Origin: an uncultured Maribacter sp.
GTDB lineage: Bacteria > Bacteroidota > Bacteroidia > Flavobacteriales > Flavobacteriaceae
Length of the DNA: 64,000 bases
Assembly (NCBI GenBank): GCA_947504045.1
Contig: CANNFY010000003.1
Location: 248,001 to 312,000 of the forward strand
Reading direction: 5' to 3'
The notes under the pieces are model-generated. The model had not been told where the DNA came from and made no database searches. It saw only the letters and a list, made by a program, of their open reading frames with translations. This document shows, piece by piece, positions 33,022 through 42,552 of this stretch; positions within the stretch are counted from its first letter, which is position 1, and each line of letters starts with the position of its first letter. The translations under genes and the position numbers were made by a program.

Positions 33022-33998
33022 TATAATATACCTTCGTTTATTAAATTATGTAAATGTACAACTCCTTCATAAGTGCCTTCTTTTGTTGCTAGTAGTTGCG
33101 ATATGCCGTTGTTTTGCATAACCTCTAGAGCTTTAATAGCAAGAACATTAGAGTCTATTGTTTTTGGAGAAGTTGTCATTATATCTTTTGCTGTAAGCCC
33201 TTTAATAGAATCATACTTATTAAGCATTCTTCTTATATCTCCGTCGGTAACAACACCAACAACTTTATTTTCTTTTAAAACTGCAGTTACCCCAAGCATA
33301 TTTTTAGAAATTTCTACAATCACCTCTTTAATATCACTATCAACAGCAACTTGTGGTTTCATGTTGTTACTTGCAATATCAGCAACACGTAAATACAGTT
33401 TTTTGCCTAAAGCACCTCCTGGGTGGTATTTGGCAAAATCAGTACTAGTAAATCCTTTTAACTCTAAAAGGCAAATGGCTATAGCGTCTCCCATTACTAG
33501 TTGGGTAGTAGTGCTAGTAGTTGGAGCTAAATTATTAGGGCAAGCTTCTTTTTCTACAAAAGTATTAAGTACAAAGTCTGCTTGTTTTGCTAAAAAAGAA
33601 TCTGTTCCTCCTGTAATACCAATAAGTTTGTTACCGCCTCTTTTTATTAAAGGAACAAGAACTTTTATTTCAGGCGTATTACCACTTTTAGAAATGCAAA
33701 TTACCACATCATTATCTTGTACTGTGCCTAAATCGCCATGAATGGCATCTGCGGCATGCATAAATATAGCGGGAGTTCCGGTAGAATTAAATGTAGCTAC
33801 AATTTTACTAGCTATAATAGCACTTTTTCCTATTCCAGTTACAATAACTCTGCCCTTAGCTTCTATAATTGCGTTAACAGCATTGGCAAAATTAGCATCT
33901 AATAGAGAGGCAATATTCTGTATTGCTTTACTCTGGAGATCTATTGTTTTTTTTGCTAAATCTAATATAGCTTTTGTATTGTTCAATGTAATGTGCAA
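33021..33998 (-). CDS. KpsF/GutQ-type arabinose-5-phosphate isomerase (SIS + two CBS)
   Basis: 325 residues: a SIS sugar-isomerase domain (about 30-180; GRVIVTGIGKSAIIA, HAADAIHGDLG, VICISKSGNTPE) and a CBS pair (about 205-325; VVGVVTDGDIRR). It converts ribulose 5-phosphate to arabinose 5-phosphate, first step to Kdo for LPS. There is no ATG before residue 82. An in-frame TAA precedes TTG 33998 directly, so initiation is at that TTG or at TTG 33986, which would give MNNTKAILDLAKK, closer to the usual family N-terminus. Confidence 0.92.
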   Translation of the reverse strand: MHITLNNTKAILDLAKKTIDLQSKAIQNIASLLDANFANAVNAIIEAKGRVIVTGIGKSAIIASKIVATFNSTGTPAIFMHAADAIHGDLGTVQDNDVVICISKSGNTPEIKVLVPLIKRGGNKLIGITGGTDSFLAKQADFVLNTFVEKEACPNNLAPTTSTTTQLVMGDAIAICLLELKGFTSTDFAKYHPGGALGKKLYLRVADIASNNMKPQVAVDSDIKEVIVEISKNMLGVTAVLKENKVVGVVTDGDIRRMLNKYDSIKGLTAKDIMTTSPKTIDSNVLAIKALEVMQNNGISQLLATKEGTYEGVVHLHNLINEGIL

Positions 33999-34192
33999 TT
34001 AAAAGGATTGGATTCCTAAAAGAATGTATTATCTTTAAGAACTGCAAAATTAAGCAAACTTAATTTTATACAATATTTCTAAAATAGAAATTAAATTTGT
34101 TTAAATAAGTAAATAGGATTTAAAAGTATAATTTATTAAATTCATGTGATGTATTTTTATCATGAATTATATAAAAAATTACAATAGATAAT

Positions 34193-36391
34193 ATGAATCG
34201 TAATTTCGATGATTTGCATGCTGCGCTAAAAAAGCATTTTGGTTTTAATAACTTTAAAGGCCTGCAAGAAGAGGTGATTAGAAAAATTCTTGATGGTAAA
34301 AATGCTTTTGTAATTATGCCAACAGGTGGAGGTAAATCTTTATGTTACCAATTACCAGCATTAATGAAAGAAGGTACGGCCATTGTGGTTTCTCCTTTAA
34401 TTGCTTTAATGAAAAACCAAGTAGATGCCATTAGAGGTGTTTCTTCTGAACATGGTATAGCGCATGTTTTAAATTCTTCTTTAAACAAAACAGAAATAAA
34501 GCAAGTAAAAGAAGATGTTACAAATGGTGTTACAAAATTGTTATACGTTGCACCAGAATCTTTAACTAAAGAAGAGTATGTAGAGTTTCTTAATTCGGTA
34601 ACTATTTCATTTGTTGCTGTAGATGAGGCTCATTGTATATCTGAATGGGGGCACGATTTTAGACCCGAGTATAGAAATTTAAGAACTATTGTTAGTAGAC
34701 TAGGAGATAATATTCCTATTGTTGGGCTTACGGCAACAGCAACTCCAAAGGTACAAGAAGATATTATAAAAAATTTAGGTATTACAGATGCGCAATTATT
34801 TAAAGCGTCATTTAATAGGCCAAATTTGTTTTATGAAGTGCGTACTAAAACAGAGAATATTGATGCAGATATTATTCGTTTTGTAAAACAAAATGCTGGA
34901 AAATCTGGAGTAATTTATTGTTTAAGTAGAAAGCGAGTAGAGGCTTTAGCACAAGTATTACAAGTAAATGGTATAAGTGCAGTTCCTTATCATGCTGGTT
35001 TTGATGCTAAAACAAGGTCTAAATACCAAGATATGTTTCTTATGGAAGATGTAGATGTTGTGGTAGCAACAATTGCATTTGGTATGGGAATAGATAAGCC
35101 AGATGTTCGTTTTGTTATACATAACGATATTCCAAAAAGTATAGAAAGTTATTACCAAGAAACAGGACGTGCAGGAAGAGATGGTGGAGAAGGGCATTGC
35201 CTTGCTTTTTATTCTTACAAAGATGTAGAAAAGTTAGAAAAATTTATGTCTGGAAAACCTGTGGCGGAACAAGAAATTGGAAACGCACTTTTACAAGAAG
35301 TTGTTGCTTATGCAGAAACCTCTATGTCTAGACGTAAATTTATGCTGCATTATTTTGGGGAGTCTTATGATGAGGTAAATGGTGAAGGGGCAGATATGGA
35401 CGATAATGCTCGTAACCCAAAAGATAAAAAAGAAGCTAAAGACAATGTAGTAAAGCTTCTTAGTGTAGTTCAGGGTACAAGTGAAAAGTTTAAGGCCAAA
35501 GAAATTGTAAAAACTATAATTGGTGAGGTAAATGCCTTAATATCTTCACACAAGACTAATGAGAAACCTTTTTTTGGAATAGGTAAAGATAAAGATACAA
35601 GCTACTGGATGGCATTAGTGCGTCAAGTACTAGTTGCAGGCTATCTAAAAAAAGAAATAGAACAGTATGGTGTTTTAAGAGTAACTGCAAAAGGAAAAGA
35701 ATTTTTAGAAAATCCGCAGTCTTTTATGATGACTATGGATCATGTGTATAATGAGGAGAGCGATGCTGCAATTGTTAATGCCTCTAAAACAGCAGGAGTT
35801 GCAGATGAAAAGTTACTTAAACAGCTAAAAGATTTACGTAAAGCGCAAGCAGATAAGTTAAACGTTCCGCCTTTTGTAGTATTTCAGGATCCTTCTTTAG
35901 CAGATATGGCATTAAAATACCCTATTTCTATGGAAGAAATGCTTAATATACATGGCGTAGGAGAAGGAAAAGCTAAGAAGTACGGAAAGCCATTTTTAGA
36001 TTTAATAGTAGGCTATGTAGAAGAAAACGATATTATTAGACCAGATGATTTAGTGGTAAAAAGTACCGGTGCAAATTCTGCTCTAAAACTTTATATTATA
36101 CAAAATGTAGACCGCAAGTTGTCTTTAGATGATATTGCTTCTGCTAAAGGTTTGGAGCTTCCAGATTTAATTAAAGAGATGGAGCAAATTGTATATAGTG
36201 GAACTAAATTAAATTTAGGATATTGGATTGATGAAATTTTAGACGAAGATCAACAAGAGGAAATACACGATTATTTTTTAGAAGCAGAATCGGATAATTT
36301 AGATGAAGCTAGTAAAGAGTTTGATGGCGATTATGAAGATGAAGAACTTCGTTTATACAGGTTAAAATTTATTAGCGAAGTAGCTAATTAA
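34193..36391 (+). CDS. recQ: ATP-dependent DNA helicase RecQ
   Basis: 732 residues. Helicase motifs: MPTGGGKSLCYQLPAL (Walker A, about 41-56), VDEAHCISEWGHDFRPEY (DEAH box and aromatic loop), GLTATATPK, VIYCLSRKR and QETGRAGRDG. The RQC zinc site with its usual four Cys is not visible after the helicase core, where RRKFMLHYFGE follows directly. HRDC comes next (LRKAQADKLNVPPFVVFQD, about 545-563), then an acidic C-terminal helical region. It works in recombination and fork repair. It stands alone, convergent with the CarboxypepD_reg-like gene. Confidence 0.95.
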   Translation: MNRNFDDLHAALKKHFGFNNFKGLQEEVIRKILDGKNAFVIMPTGGGKSLCYQLPALMKEGTAIVVSPLIALMKNQVDAIRGVSSEHGIAHVLNSSLNKTEIKQVKEDVTNGVTKLLYVAPESLTKEEYVEFLNSVTISFVAVDEAHCISEWGHDFRPEYRNLRTIVSRLGDNIPIVGLTATATPKVQEDIIKNLGITDAQLFKASFNRPNLFYEVRTKTENIDADIIRFVKQNAGKSGVIYCLSRKRVEALAQVLQVNGISAVPYHAGFDAKTRSKYQDMFLMEDVDVVVATIAFGMGIDKPDVRFVIHNDIPKSIESYYQETGRAGRDGGEGHCLAFYSYKDVEKLEKFMSGKPVAEQEIGNALLQEVVAYAETSMSRRKFMLHYFGESYDEVNGEGADMDDNARNPKDKKEAKDNVVKLLSVVQGTSEKFKAKEIVKTIIGEVNALISSHKTNEKPFFGIGKDKDTSYWMALVRQVLVAGYLKKEIEQYGVLRVTAKGKEFLENPQSFMMTMDHVYNEESDAAIVNASKTAGVADEKLLKQLKDLRKAQADKLNVPPFVVFQDPSLADMALKYPISMEEMLNIHGVGEGKAKKYGKPFLDLIVGYVEENDIIRPDDLVVKSTGANSALKLYIIQNVDRKLSLDDIASAKGLELPDLIKEMEQIVYSGTKLNLGYWIDEILDEDQQEEIHDYFLEAESDNLDEASKEFDGDYEDEELRLYRLKFISEVAN

Positions 36392-36405
36392 ATATAGGAT
36401 TATTT

Positions 36406-36445
36406 AACTCTAAAGATGGTTTTATTAAATATCATCTTTAGAGTT
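36406..36445. terminator. Bidirectional hairpin between recQ and the convergent gene
   Basis: AACTCTAAAGATG (36406-36418) / CATCTTTAGAGTT (36433-36445), a 13-bp stem with a 14-nt loop. It begins 14 bp after the recQ stop. The right arm lies inside the last codons of the minus-strand gene ending at 36425, so that gene's stop sits in the loop. It could serve both convergent transcripts. Confidence 0.65.
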
Positions 36446-37723
36446 TATGCGTTTTAGCTGTCGTTTAATTTTTTTAATAGCAGATTCAATAGATTTTTCT
36501 GGTTCTATAATATTGTACGCTCCCCAGAAATCTGGATCCGAAAATCCTACTGCAGCTTCACTTAAAATTATAGAAGTTTTTATACGTTCTTTAGTTTTTG
36601 GAATTTCATTTTTATTTTTTTTCCAATCTGTAACCGCCATTTCGCAGGTCATGCTATAGATAGAGTTAAATAATTTTTTGTCCCAATTAATTTTAAATTC
36701 TAAAAAAACGTTGCTGTAACCATAATACCACTTTCCGTTTTTTTCTCTATAATCAACTCTGTAAGCTACTTCCGTTGGCCATACTTTTGCGTTTTTTGGT
36801 TTTTTACGAACAAACATTTTAGAAACAGCATCTCTATTGGTTACATTTAAAGAGTATGTAGCATTGGTTAAAATTTTGTTTTCTACATCAATAAATAATT
36901 TTCCTTTGTAAAGCGGAACATTTATGTTGGGTTTTTGCTTAAAATTAATAACATAAATAAGTTTATCATTTATTCTAGTAGAGCTGCCAAAACTATATTG
37001 GTAATTACCTATAGATTCGTCAGTAAAAATATATTCAGGATATTTAATAATATCAATATAAAGCGCATTAAAAGGTCCTCCTTGTAATTTTAAAGCTACG
37101 GTGTCTAGTTTACTATAATCGGTGCTTTTTCTGGTTTTGTATAGTTTTACAATATCATTTTTGGTAGAAGTATAAGGGGTTTTGTATATGTTTACAACTG
37201 CTTCAGATAAAGAGACATTTTTTTTTCTTTTTTTTATAGTTTCTCTATAAAAGGCTGTCATTAAAGTAGGGTGGTTAAAATAATTTTCTCCTTTCCTTTT
37301 TAAAGTCTCTCTAACTAAATTTTCTGCGTTTTTTGGGATGCTTAAATTTACTTCGGCTAATTCTGTTACAGAAATTGTTAAATAAATTTTAGAGTTATTT
37401 TCTTTTAATTCGGTCAACGGAATAATTTCTGTTTTATAACCTAAAAAAGAAACAATTATATTTTTAGAAGTATTAGATTCCGGAATTTTTAACAAAAACT
37501 CTCCCTCGGTATTTGTTACGGTAGAAATATTAGATTCTTTTGTGGTAAGCGTAGCAAAAACTAAAGGTTTTTTAGAAGAGGCGTCTAAAACTTTTCCTTT
37601 ATATTCTATGTAATTAATTTGTTGCTTTTGAAAAGCAAAACTAGAGGTGCTGAAGAAGCTAAATAGCACCATTAATAGGTATAAGAAAAAAGAACTCTTT
37701 TTGTTTAAAAAATTAGCTTCCAT
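36425..37723 (-). CDS. Exported CarboxypepD_reg-like / DUF5686-related protein
   Basis: 432 residues. A signal peptide (about 1-32, ending SSFAFQ) is followed by a carboxypeptidase-regulatory-like beta-sandwich (about 38-125; YKGKVLDASSKKPLVFATL, TNTEGEFLLKIP, VSFLGYKTEI). The rest is beta-rich and similar to DUF5686-type proteins (AFYRETIKKRKK, ATYSLNVTNRDA) without the large C-terminal barrel. Such domains in Bacteroidota are usually linked to outer-membrane proteins. Function unknown. It has its own divergent upstream gap from the pseudouridine synthase. Confidence 0.75.
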   Translation of the reverse strand: MEANFLNKKSSFFLYLLMVLFSFFSTSSFAFQKQQINYIEYKGKVLDASSKKPLVFATLTTKESNISTVTNTEGEFLLKIPESNTSKNIIVSFLGYKTEIIPLTELKENNSKIYLTISVTELAEVNLSIPKNAENLVRETLKRKGENYFNHPTLMTAFYRETIKKRKKNVSLSEAVVNIYKTPYTSTKNDIVKLYKTRKSTDYSKLDTVALKLQGGPFNALYIDIIKYPEYIFTDESIGNYQYSFGSSTRINDKLIYVINFKQKPNINVPLYKGKLFIDVENKILTNATYSLNVTNRDAVSKMFVRKKPKNAKVWPTEVAYRVDYREKNGKWYYGYSNVFLEFKINWDKKLFNSIYSMTCEMAVTDWKKNKNEIPKTKERIKTSIILSEAAVGFSDPDFWGAYNIIEPEKSIESAIKKIKRQLKRINSKDDI

Positions 37724-37824
37724 AATAGTTGGTGTTAATTGTGTTTGTCTTTTGTAAAAAGAAGATAATGAGTTCTTTACAAGGTACTAATTTTTAAGAA
37801 TATATAATTATTTTGTGTTAGGTT

Positions 37825-38565
37825 TTAAAAATTGGTGTCGTGTGTTTTAGAAGAAGAAGAAACAAGTTTGTTTATTTCAGCAAGTTCTTTTTCTGTAATA
37901 TAACGCCATTTTCCTATTGGAATATCTAAAGATATGTTCATTATACGAATCCTTTTTAATTTTTTAACGTCGTAGCTTAGATACTCGCACATACGTCTAA
38001 TTTGCCTATTTAATCCTTGTGTTAATGTTATTTTAAATTGGTATTTGCTTATTTCTTCTACTTTACATTTGCGAGTTACGGTATCTAGAATAGGAATTCC
38101 ATTTCGCATTTGATGTAAAAAATCTGAGGTAATAGGTTTATCTACAGTAACAATATATTCTTTTTCATGATGGTTTCTTGCGCGTAAAATTTTGTTAACT
38201 ATATCCCCGTCGTTAGTTAAAAAAATAAGTCCTTCACTTGGTTTATCTAGTCTTCCTATTGGAAAAATTCTTTTCGGGTAATTTATATAGTCTATAATAT
38301 TGTTTTTTTCTACTCTAGTGTCTGTAGTGCAAACAATTCCAATAGGCTTGTTAAAAGCAATATAAACGGATTTTTCTTCTTGTTTACTAACTAACTCGCC
38401 ATCTACCTTTACAATGTCGCCTTCAACAATTTTTGTTCCCATTTCAGGAACTTTATCATTAATAGTAACTCTACCTTGTTCAATAAGTTTGTCAGCAGCT
38501 CTTCTAGAGCAAAAACCTACCTCACTAAGATATTTATTAATTCGTGTTTTTTTAAGTTCTGTCAT
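37825..38565 (-). CDS. rluF: 23S rRNA pseudouridine synthase, RluF-like
   Basis: 246 residues: an N-terminal S4 RNA-binding domain (about 5-60; [20 protein letters not shown]) and an RsuA/RluB/E/F catalytic domain with the active-site Asp in [20 protein letters not shown] (GRLD) and [16 protein letters not shown]. The RluF assignment (U2604) rests on the overall pattern, including [15 protein letters not shown]; RluB is the main alternative. Cytoplasmic. It lies 26 bp downstream of an 83-aa hypothetical gene on the same strand. Confidence 0.82.
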   Translation of the reverse strand: MTELKKTRINKYLSEVGFCSRRAADKLIEQGRVTINDKVPEMGTKIVEGDIVKVDGELVSKQEEKSVYIAFNKPIGIVCTTDTRVEKNNIIDYINYPKRIFPIGRLDKPSEGLIFLTNDGDIVNKILRARNHHEKEYIVTVDKPITSDFLHQMRNGIPILDTVTRKCKVEEISKYQFKITLTQGLNRQIRRMCEYLSYDVKKLKRIRIMNISLDIPIGKWRYITEKELAEINKLVSSSSKTHDTNF

Positions 38566-38591
38566 TAAATACGTTGTATAAAATAGCGGTT

Positions 38592-38843
38592 TTATTTAGA
38601 GTTTTCTTGGTAAATTTCTCCTCTGTGTGGTTTTAAAGCGTCTCTAACGGCAATCATATTAGACTCTTCTACAACCATGTACGCAACACTATGCATATCA
38701 TTAAGTTTAGAAAAACCAGTAATGTTTAAAGAGATTTTTTCTAAAGTTATATATTCTTTTAGGTGAATTTCATGATGCTCTGCAGTTTTATATGCTGCGG
38801 GTCCACGAAAATCCCAAAGTAATTTTATTTTCTTATTATCCAT
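38592..38843 (-). CDS. Conserved hypothetical protein (83 aa)
   Basis: ATG 38843. Small soluble protein without signal or membrane helix; contains [40 protein letters not shown] and [12 protein letters not shown]. The well-conserved look of WDFRGPAA and two His residues (AEHHEIH) may indicate metal or ligand binding. I recall homologues in Bacteroidota but no function. Upstream of the pseudouridine synthase in what looks like a two-gene unit. Confidence 0.75.
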   Translation of the reverse strand: MDNKKIKLLWDFRGPAAYKTAEHHEIHLKEYITLEKISLNITGFSKLNDMHSVAYMVVEESNMIAVRDALKPHRGEIYQENSK

Positions 38844-38967
38844 AACTAAATAATCGAATACTATTTATAAGGCATCTAAAGTAATAATTCTATATAATAT
38901 GCTGTGTAATTATTATTAGGAATAACATAAATTATTGCTAAACCTTATCTTTTACTATTTTTGCAAA

Positions 38968-39867
38968 ATGGGCTTATTTACAAATAATACGAGGTTAGAA
39001 ATTAAAATACAATTTATTTTGTGTTTGATAGCAATTTTTGGAGTTTTTTCATGTAGTTCATTTATTAAAAAAGAAGAAGAGGTAAAACCCTTGGCAAGAG
39101 TAGGAGAATCTTATTTGTATATGAATGAAGTAGCTCCTTTTTTAAGACAGGGTATTTCTGCAAATGATAGTGCGGTAATAATTTCAAACTATATAAATAA
39201 CTGGGCTTCTAAGCAGTTGTTGTTGTCTAAGGCTAAAATTAATCTACCAGAAGAAAAATTAGCAAATTTTGATGCTTTGGTAGCTAACTATAAGACCGAT
39301 CTGTATACAAAGGCATATAAAGATGCACTGGTGCAGCAGGGGAGCGATTCTATAGTAACTAATACGCAGTTAAATACTTTTTATGAACGCGAAAAGGAAA
39401 ATTTTAAACTAAAAGAGAAGATTGTTAAGTTGCGTTTTGTAGAGTTGCCTAAACAGTTTTTAAATAAAGATCAGGTAATAAAAAGGCTTAAAAGTTTTAA
39501 GAAAGAAGATTTAAAGTTTTTAGACTCTATAGGGGTTCAATTTAAAAAACTCAATTTTAACGATTCTATCTGGGTGTCTTCATCTAGACTTATACAAGAA
39601 ATTCCTCCACTAACTATTGATAATCAGGATAAGTACTTAAAAAAATCACAATTTTTTGAATTGGAGGATGCATTAGGGGTATATTTGGGAAAAATTATTG
39701 AAGTAAAAGAAGTAAATGATGTAGCACCATTATCTTTTGTTAAGCCAAATATAAAACAAGTATTACTTAGTAGAAGAAAATTGGAGTTTGTTAGAAAATT
39801 GGAAACGGAAATAATTGACGAGGCTGTTAAAGAAAAAGAATTTGAAGTTTATGTTAAAAATGAATAA
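38968..39867 (+). CDS. SurA-operon periplasmic lipoprotein (PPIase/SurA N-domain-like)
   Basis: 299 residues from ATG 38968; a TTG 33 nt upstream is rejected because it only lengthens the N-region. The lipoprotein signal ends IFGVFSC (Cys at residue 30). The body is helical with SurA/PpiD N-domain character (YLYMNEVAPFLRQG, TQLNTFYEREKENFKL, KEKIVKLRFVELPKQF) but no clear parvulin active-site domain. It overlaps the start region of the downstream SurA-type gene. A chaperone for outer-membrane protein delivery is inferred from this pairing. Confidence 0.72.
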   Translation: MGLFTNNTRLEIKIQFILCLIAIFGVFSCSSFIKKEEEVKPLARVGESYLYMNEVAPFLRQGISANDSAVIISNYINNWASKQLLLSKAKINLPEEKLANFDALVANYKTDLYTKAYKDALVQQGSDSIVTNTQLNTFYEREKENFKLKEKIVKLRFVELPKQFLNKDQVIKRLKSFKKEDLKFLDSIGVQFKKLNFNDSIWVSSSRLIQEIPPLTIDNQDKYLKKSQFFELEDALGVYLGKIIEVKEVNDVAPLSFVKPNIKQVLLSRRKLEFVRKLETEIIDEAVKEKEFEVYVKNE

Positions 39868-41308
39868 AGTAAAAGCATTTTTTATAGGTAGTATTTTATC
39901 TGGTGTAGCTTTTGCGCAAGAAGTAGAACAAGAAGTGCCAGACACGCAAGTAGAAACAGAAGATGTGGTTTTAGAAGAGGCAGCTATAGAGCCGGTAAAA
40001 GATACTGTTGTTACATTTAAAAGAATAAAATTAGATGGTATTTCTGCAGTAGTAGGAGATTATGTTATTTTAGAGTCAGATATAGAAAAAACATTAATAG
40101 ATTTAAAAAGCCAAGGAGCATCTACAGAAGATATTACCCGTTGTGGTCTTTTAGGAAAGTTAATGGAAGATCGTTTGTATGCACACCAAGCGGTTCAAGA
40201 TAGTATATTAGTTTCCGATGATGAGGTAAATGCAACAGGAGACAGACAATTACAAACGTTAGTACAACAAATAGGATCTATGCCTAAAGTGCTTAAGTAT
40301 TACAAAAAAGAAGATGAAGCTTCTTTTAGAGAAGAGCTTTTTAAAATTAATAAGCTACGTATGTTATCGGAAAGAATGCAGAATAACATAATATCCGAAA
40401 TAGAAATTACACCAGAAGAAGTAAGGCAATTTTTTAATAAAATACCTGAAGATGAAAGACCTGTGTTTGGCGCAGAAATGGAAATAGCTCAAATTGTTAA
40501 ATCACCAAAACCATCAGAAAAAGAAATACAAAAAGTAATTGATAGACTTAACGAAATTAAGGCAGATGTAGATGATAATGACGCTAGCTTTAGTGTAAAA
40601 GCAATTTTATACTCTCAAGATCCAGGTTCTAAATCTAAAGGAGGATTTTATAGTATTACTAAAGAAACAGGTTTTGATAAAACTTTTAAAGACGTAGCGT
40701 TTAGTTTACAAGAAGGAGAAGTTTCAGAGCCTTTTGAAACACAATTTGGGTATCATATTATTTTTATTGAAAAAATTAGAGGACAAGAGTTAGATTTAAG
40801 ACACATTTTAATTCAACCAGAAATATCGGAAGATGCATTGGCAGAAGCAAAAGCAGAATTAGATAGTATACGTACAAAAATTAACGAAGGTAAATTTACA
40901 TTTGCTGAAGCGGCTCTGAATTTTTCAGACGAAAAAGAAACAAAATTTGATGGTGGATTGTTACGTAATCCTACAAATTTTGACTCTAGGTTTGAGTTAA
41001 CCAAAATGGATCCGTCTTTATATAACCAAGTGCGTAACTTAAAAGATAATGAAATATCTTATCCTATTTTAGAAGAAGACCCAAGAGGAGGGGCTCCAAA
41101 ATACAAATTATTAAAAGTAACAAATAGGTATGATGAGCATGTTGCTGATTTTTCTAAAGACTATATTAAAATTCAGAAATTAGCACTTACAGAAAAGCAG
41201 TTAGAGACTATAAAAGAGTGGATGAATGATCATATTAAAGACACTTACATAAGTGTAAACGATTCTAAAAAAGATTGCGATTTTGCCAATAACTGGGTAA
41301 AAGATTAA
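39851..41308 (+). CDS. surA: SurA-type periplasmic chaperone / peptidyl-prolyl isomerase
   Basis: 485 residues from ATG 39851 (ATG 39860 is equally possible; both precede the signal peptide NKVKAFFIGSILSGVAFAQ). The SurA N-domain (about 55-185) is followed by two parvulin domains: one at about 205-310 (EMEIAQIVKSP, GGFYSITKETGFDKTF, ETQFGYHIIFI) and one at about 315-430 (LRHILIQPE, GGLLRNP, ISYPI). It helps fold outer-membrane proteins. Its start overlaps the stop of the preceding lipoprotein gene, and the MoxR gene begins 5 bp after its stop. Start uncertain by three codons. Confidence 0.9.
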   Translation: MLKMNKVKAFFIGSILSGVAFAQEVEQEVPDTQVETEDVVLEEAAIEPVKDTVVTFKRIKLDGISAVVGDYVILESDIEKTLIDLKSQGASTEDITRCGLLGKLMEDRLYAHQAVQDSILVSDDEVNATGDRQLQTLVQQIGSMPKVLKYYKKEDEASFREELFKINKLRMLSERMQNNIISEIEITPEEVRQFFNKIPEDERPVFGAEMEIAQIVKSPKPSEKEIQKVIDRLNEIKADVDDNDASFSVKAILYSQDPGSKSKGGFYSITKETGFDKTFKDVAFSLQEGEVSEPFETQFGYHIIFIEKIRGQELDLRHILIQPEISEDALAEAKAELDSIRTKINEGKFTFAEAALNFSDEKETKFDGGLLRNPTNFDSRFELTKMDPSLYNQVRNLKDNEISYPILEEDPRGGAPKYKLLKVTNRYDEHVADFSKDYIKIQKLALTEKQLETIKEWMNDHIKDTYISVNDSKKDCDFANNWVKD

Positions 41309-41312
41309 ATAC

Positions 41313-42266
41313 ATGTCAGACGTTATTGCAATAGAAAATCTGGTTAAAAAACATAAGAGTTTAAAGCAAGAAATTGCTAAAATTATTGTTGGACAAGATC
41401 AGGTTATAAACCATATATTACTTTCTATATACACAGGAGGGCATTCTTTACTAGTTGGTGTTCCTGGTTTAGCAAAAACATTAATGGTAAATACTATTGC
41501 ACAAACACTAGGACTAGATTTTAAACGAATACAATTTACACCAGACCTAATGCCGAGTGATATATTAGGTAGCGAGGTTTTGGATCAGAATAGGAACTTT
41601 AAATTTATAAAAGGCCCTATATTTTCTAATATTATTTTGGCAGACGAAATAAATAGAACGCCACCTAAAACTCAGGCAGCACTCTTAGAAGCAATGCAAG
41701 AAAGAGCTGTAACTATTTCAGGGGTACAACATAAGTTAGAACTGCCTTATTTTGTTTTAGCAACTCAAAATCCTATAGAGCAAGAAGGTACTTACCCTTT
41801 ACCAGAAGCACAATTGGATCGTTTTATGTTTGCAATAGAATTAAAATATCCAACAATAGAAGAGGAAATACAGGTGGTTAAAAATACTACCTCAGATACA
41901 AAAGTTAGCATAAACACTTTGTTTAATGCTAATGAAATAATAGAAGTTCAAAAATTAATTAGAAGAATTCCTGTTCCAGATAATGTTGTGGAATATGCTG
42001 TTAGGCTTGTAAATAAAACTAGGCCTAATTTAGATACTGCTGATAATTTTGTAAAACAGTATATAGATTGGGGTGCTGGACCAAGAGCATCTCAAAATCT
42101 AATTTTGGCATCAAAAGCACATGCGGCAATTAATGGTAAATTTTCTCCTGATATAGAAGATGTACAAGCAGTTTCTCTAGGAATTTTAAGGCATAGAATA
42201 ATAAAAAACTACAAAGCAGAGGCAGAAAATATCTCTGAAGAACAAATTATCAAACAATTATGGTAA
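41313..42266 (+). CDS. MoxR-family AAA+ ATPase
   Basis: 317 residues: Walker A LLVGVPGLAKTLMVN (about 51-65), Walker B IILADEINRTPPKTQAALLEAM, sensor ATQNPIEQEGTYPLPEAQLDRF, and a C-terminal lid domain (WGAGPRASQNLILASKAHA). MoxR ATPases remodel or activate partner proteins, usually with VWA-domain partners; none is adjacent here. It starts 5 bp after surA, so it is probably in the same transcript. Confidence 0.92.
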   Translation: MSDVIAIENLVKKHKSLKQEIAKIIVGQDQVINHILLSIYTGGHSLLVGVPGLAKTLMVNTIAQTLGLDFKRIQFTPDLMPSDILGSEVLDQNRNFKFIKGPIFSNIILADEINRTPPKTQAALLEAMQERAVTISGVQHKLELPYFVLATQNPIEQEGTYPLPEAQLDRFMFAIELKYPTIEEEIQVVKNTTSDTKVSINTLFNANEIIEVQKLIRRIPVPDNVVEYAVRLVNKTRPNLDTADNFVKQYIDWGAGPRASQNLILASKAHAAINGKFSPDIEDVQAVSLGILRHRIIKNYKAEAENISEEQIIKQLW

Positions 42267-42552
42267 TTTGTAGAAGCTAAATCAAACGATTTCGCAGTAT
42301 TTTTTTTCGTAAAATGGATTAAAAAATATAAGATTCGTTTTTTAATACTCATTTTTCAAGATTTTCCCTAAAAGAACACTATTACAGTAATATTTTTTTT
42401 CTAAAGCTTATAGATTTCACTAATTTTACGAAATTGCAATAACCTAAAATAAATACTAGAAAGTGGCGTTTAATACTGATTTTTTATAGTGATTATACCA
42501 AACATTATTTAAAATCGTTTTTTTAAATGCAACTATAAAAACTACTTCCTTA
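42267..42552 (+). promoter_or_regulatory. 286-bp upstream region of acnB with distant inverted repeat
   Basis: No coding frame is evident. The only structure I see is an 11-bp inverted repeat, TTTCGTAAAAT (42305-42315) / ATTTTACGAAA (42423-42433), 107 nt apart, with AT-rich sequence between. It probably holds the promoter of the aconitase gene. No riboswitch or IRE-like element was recognised. Confidence 0.35.
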
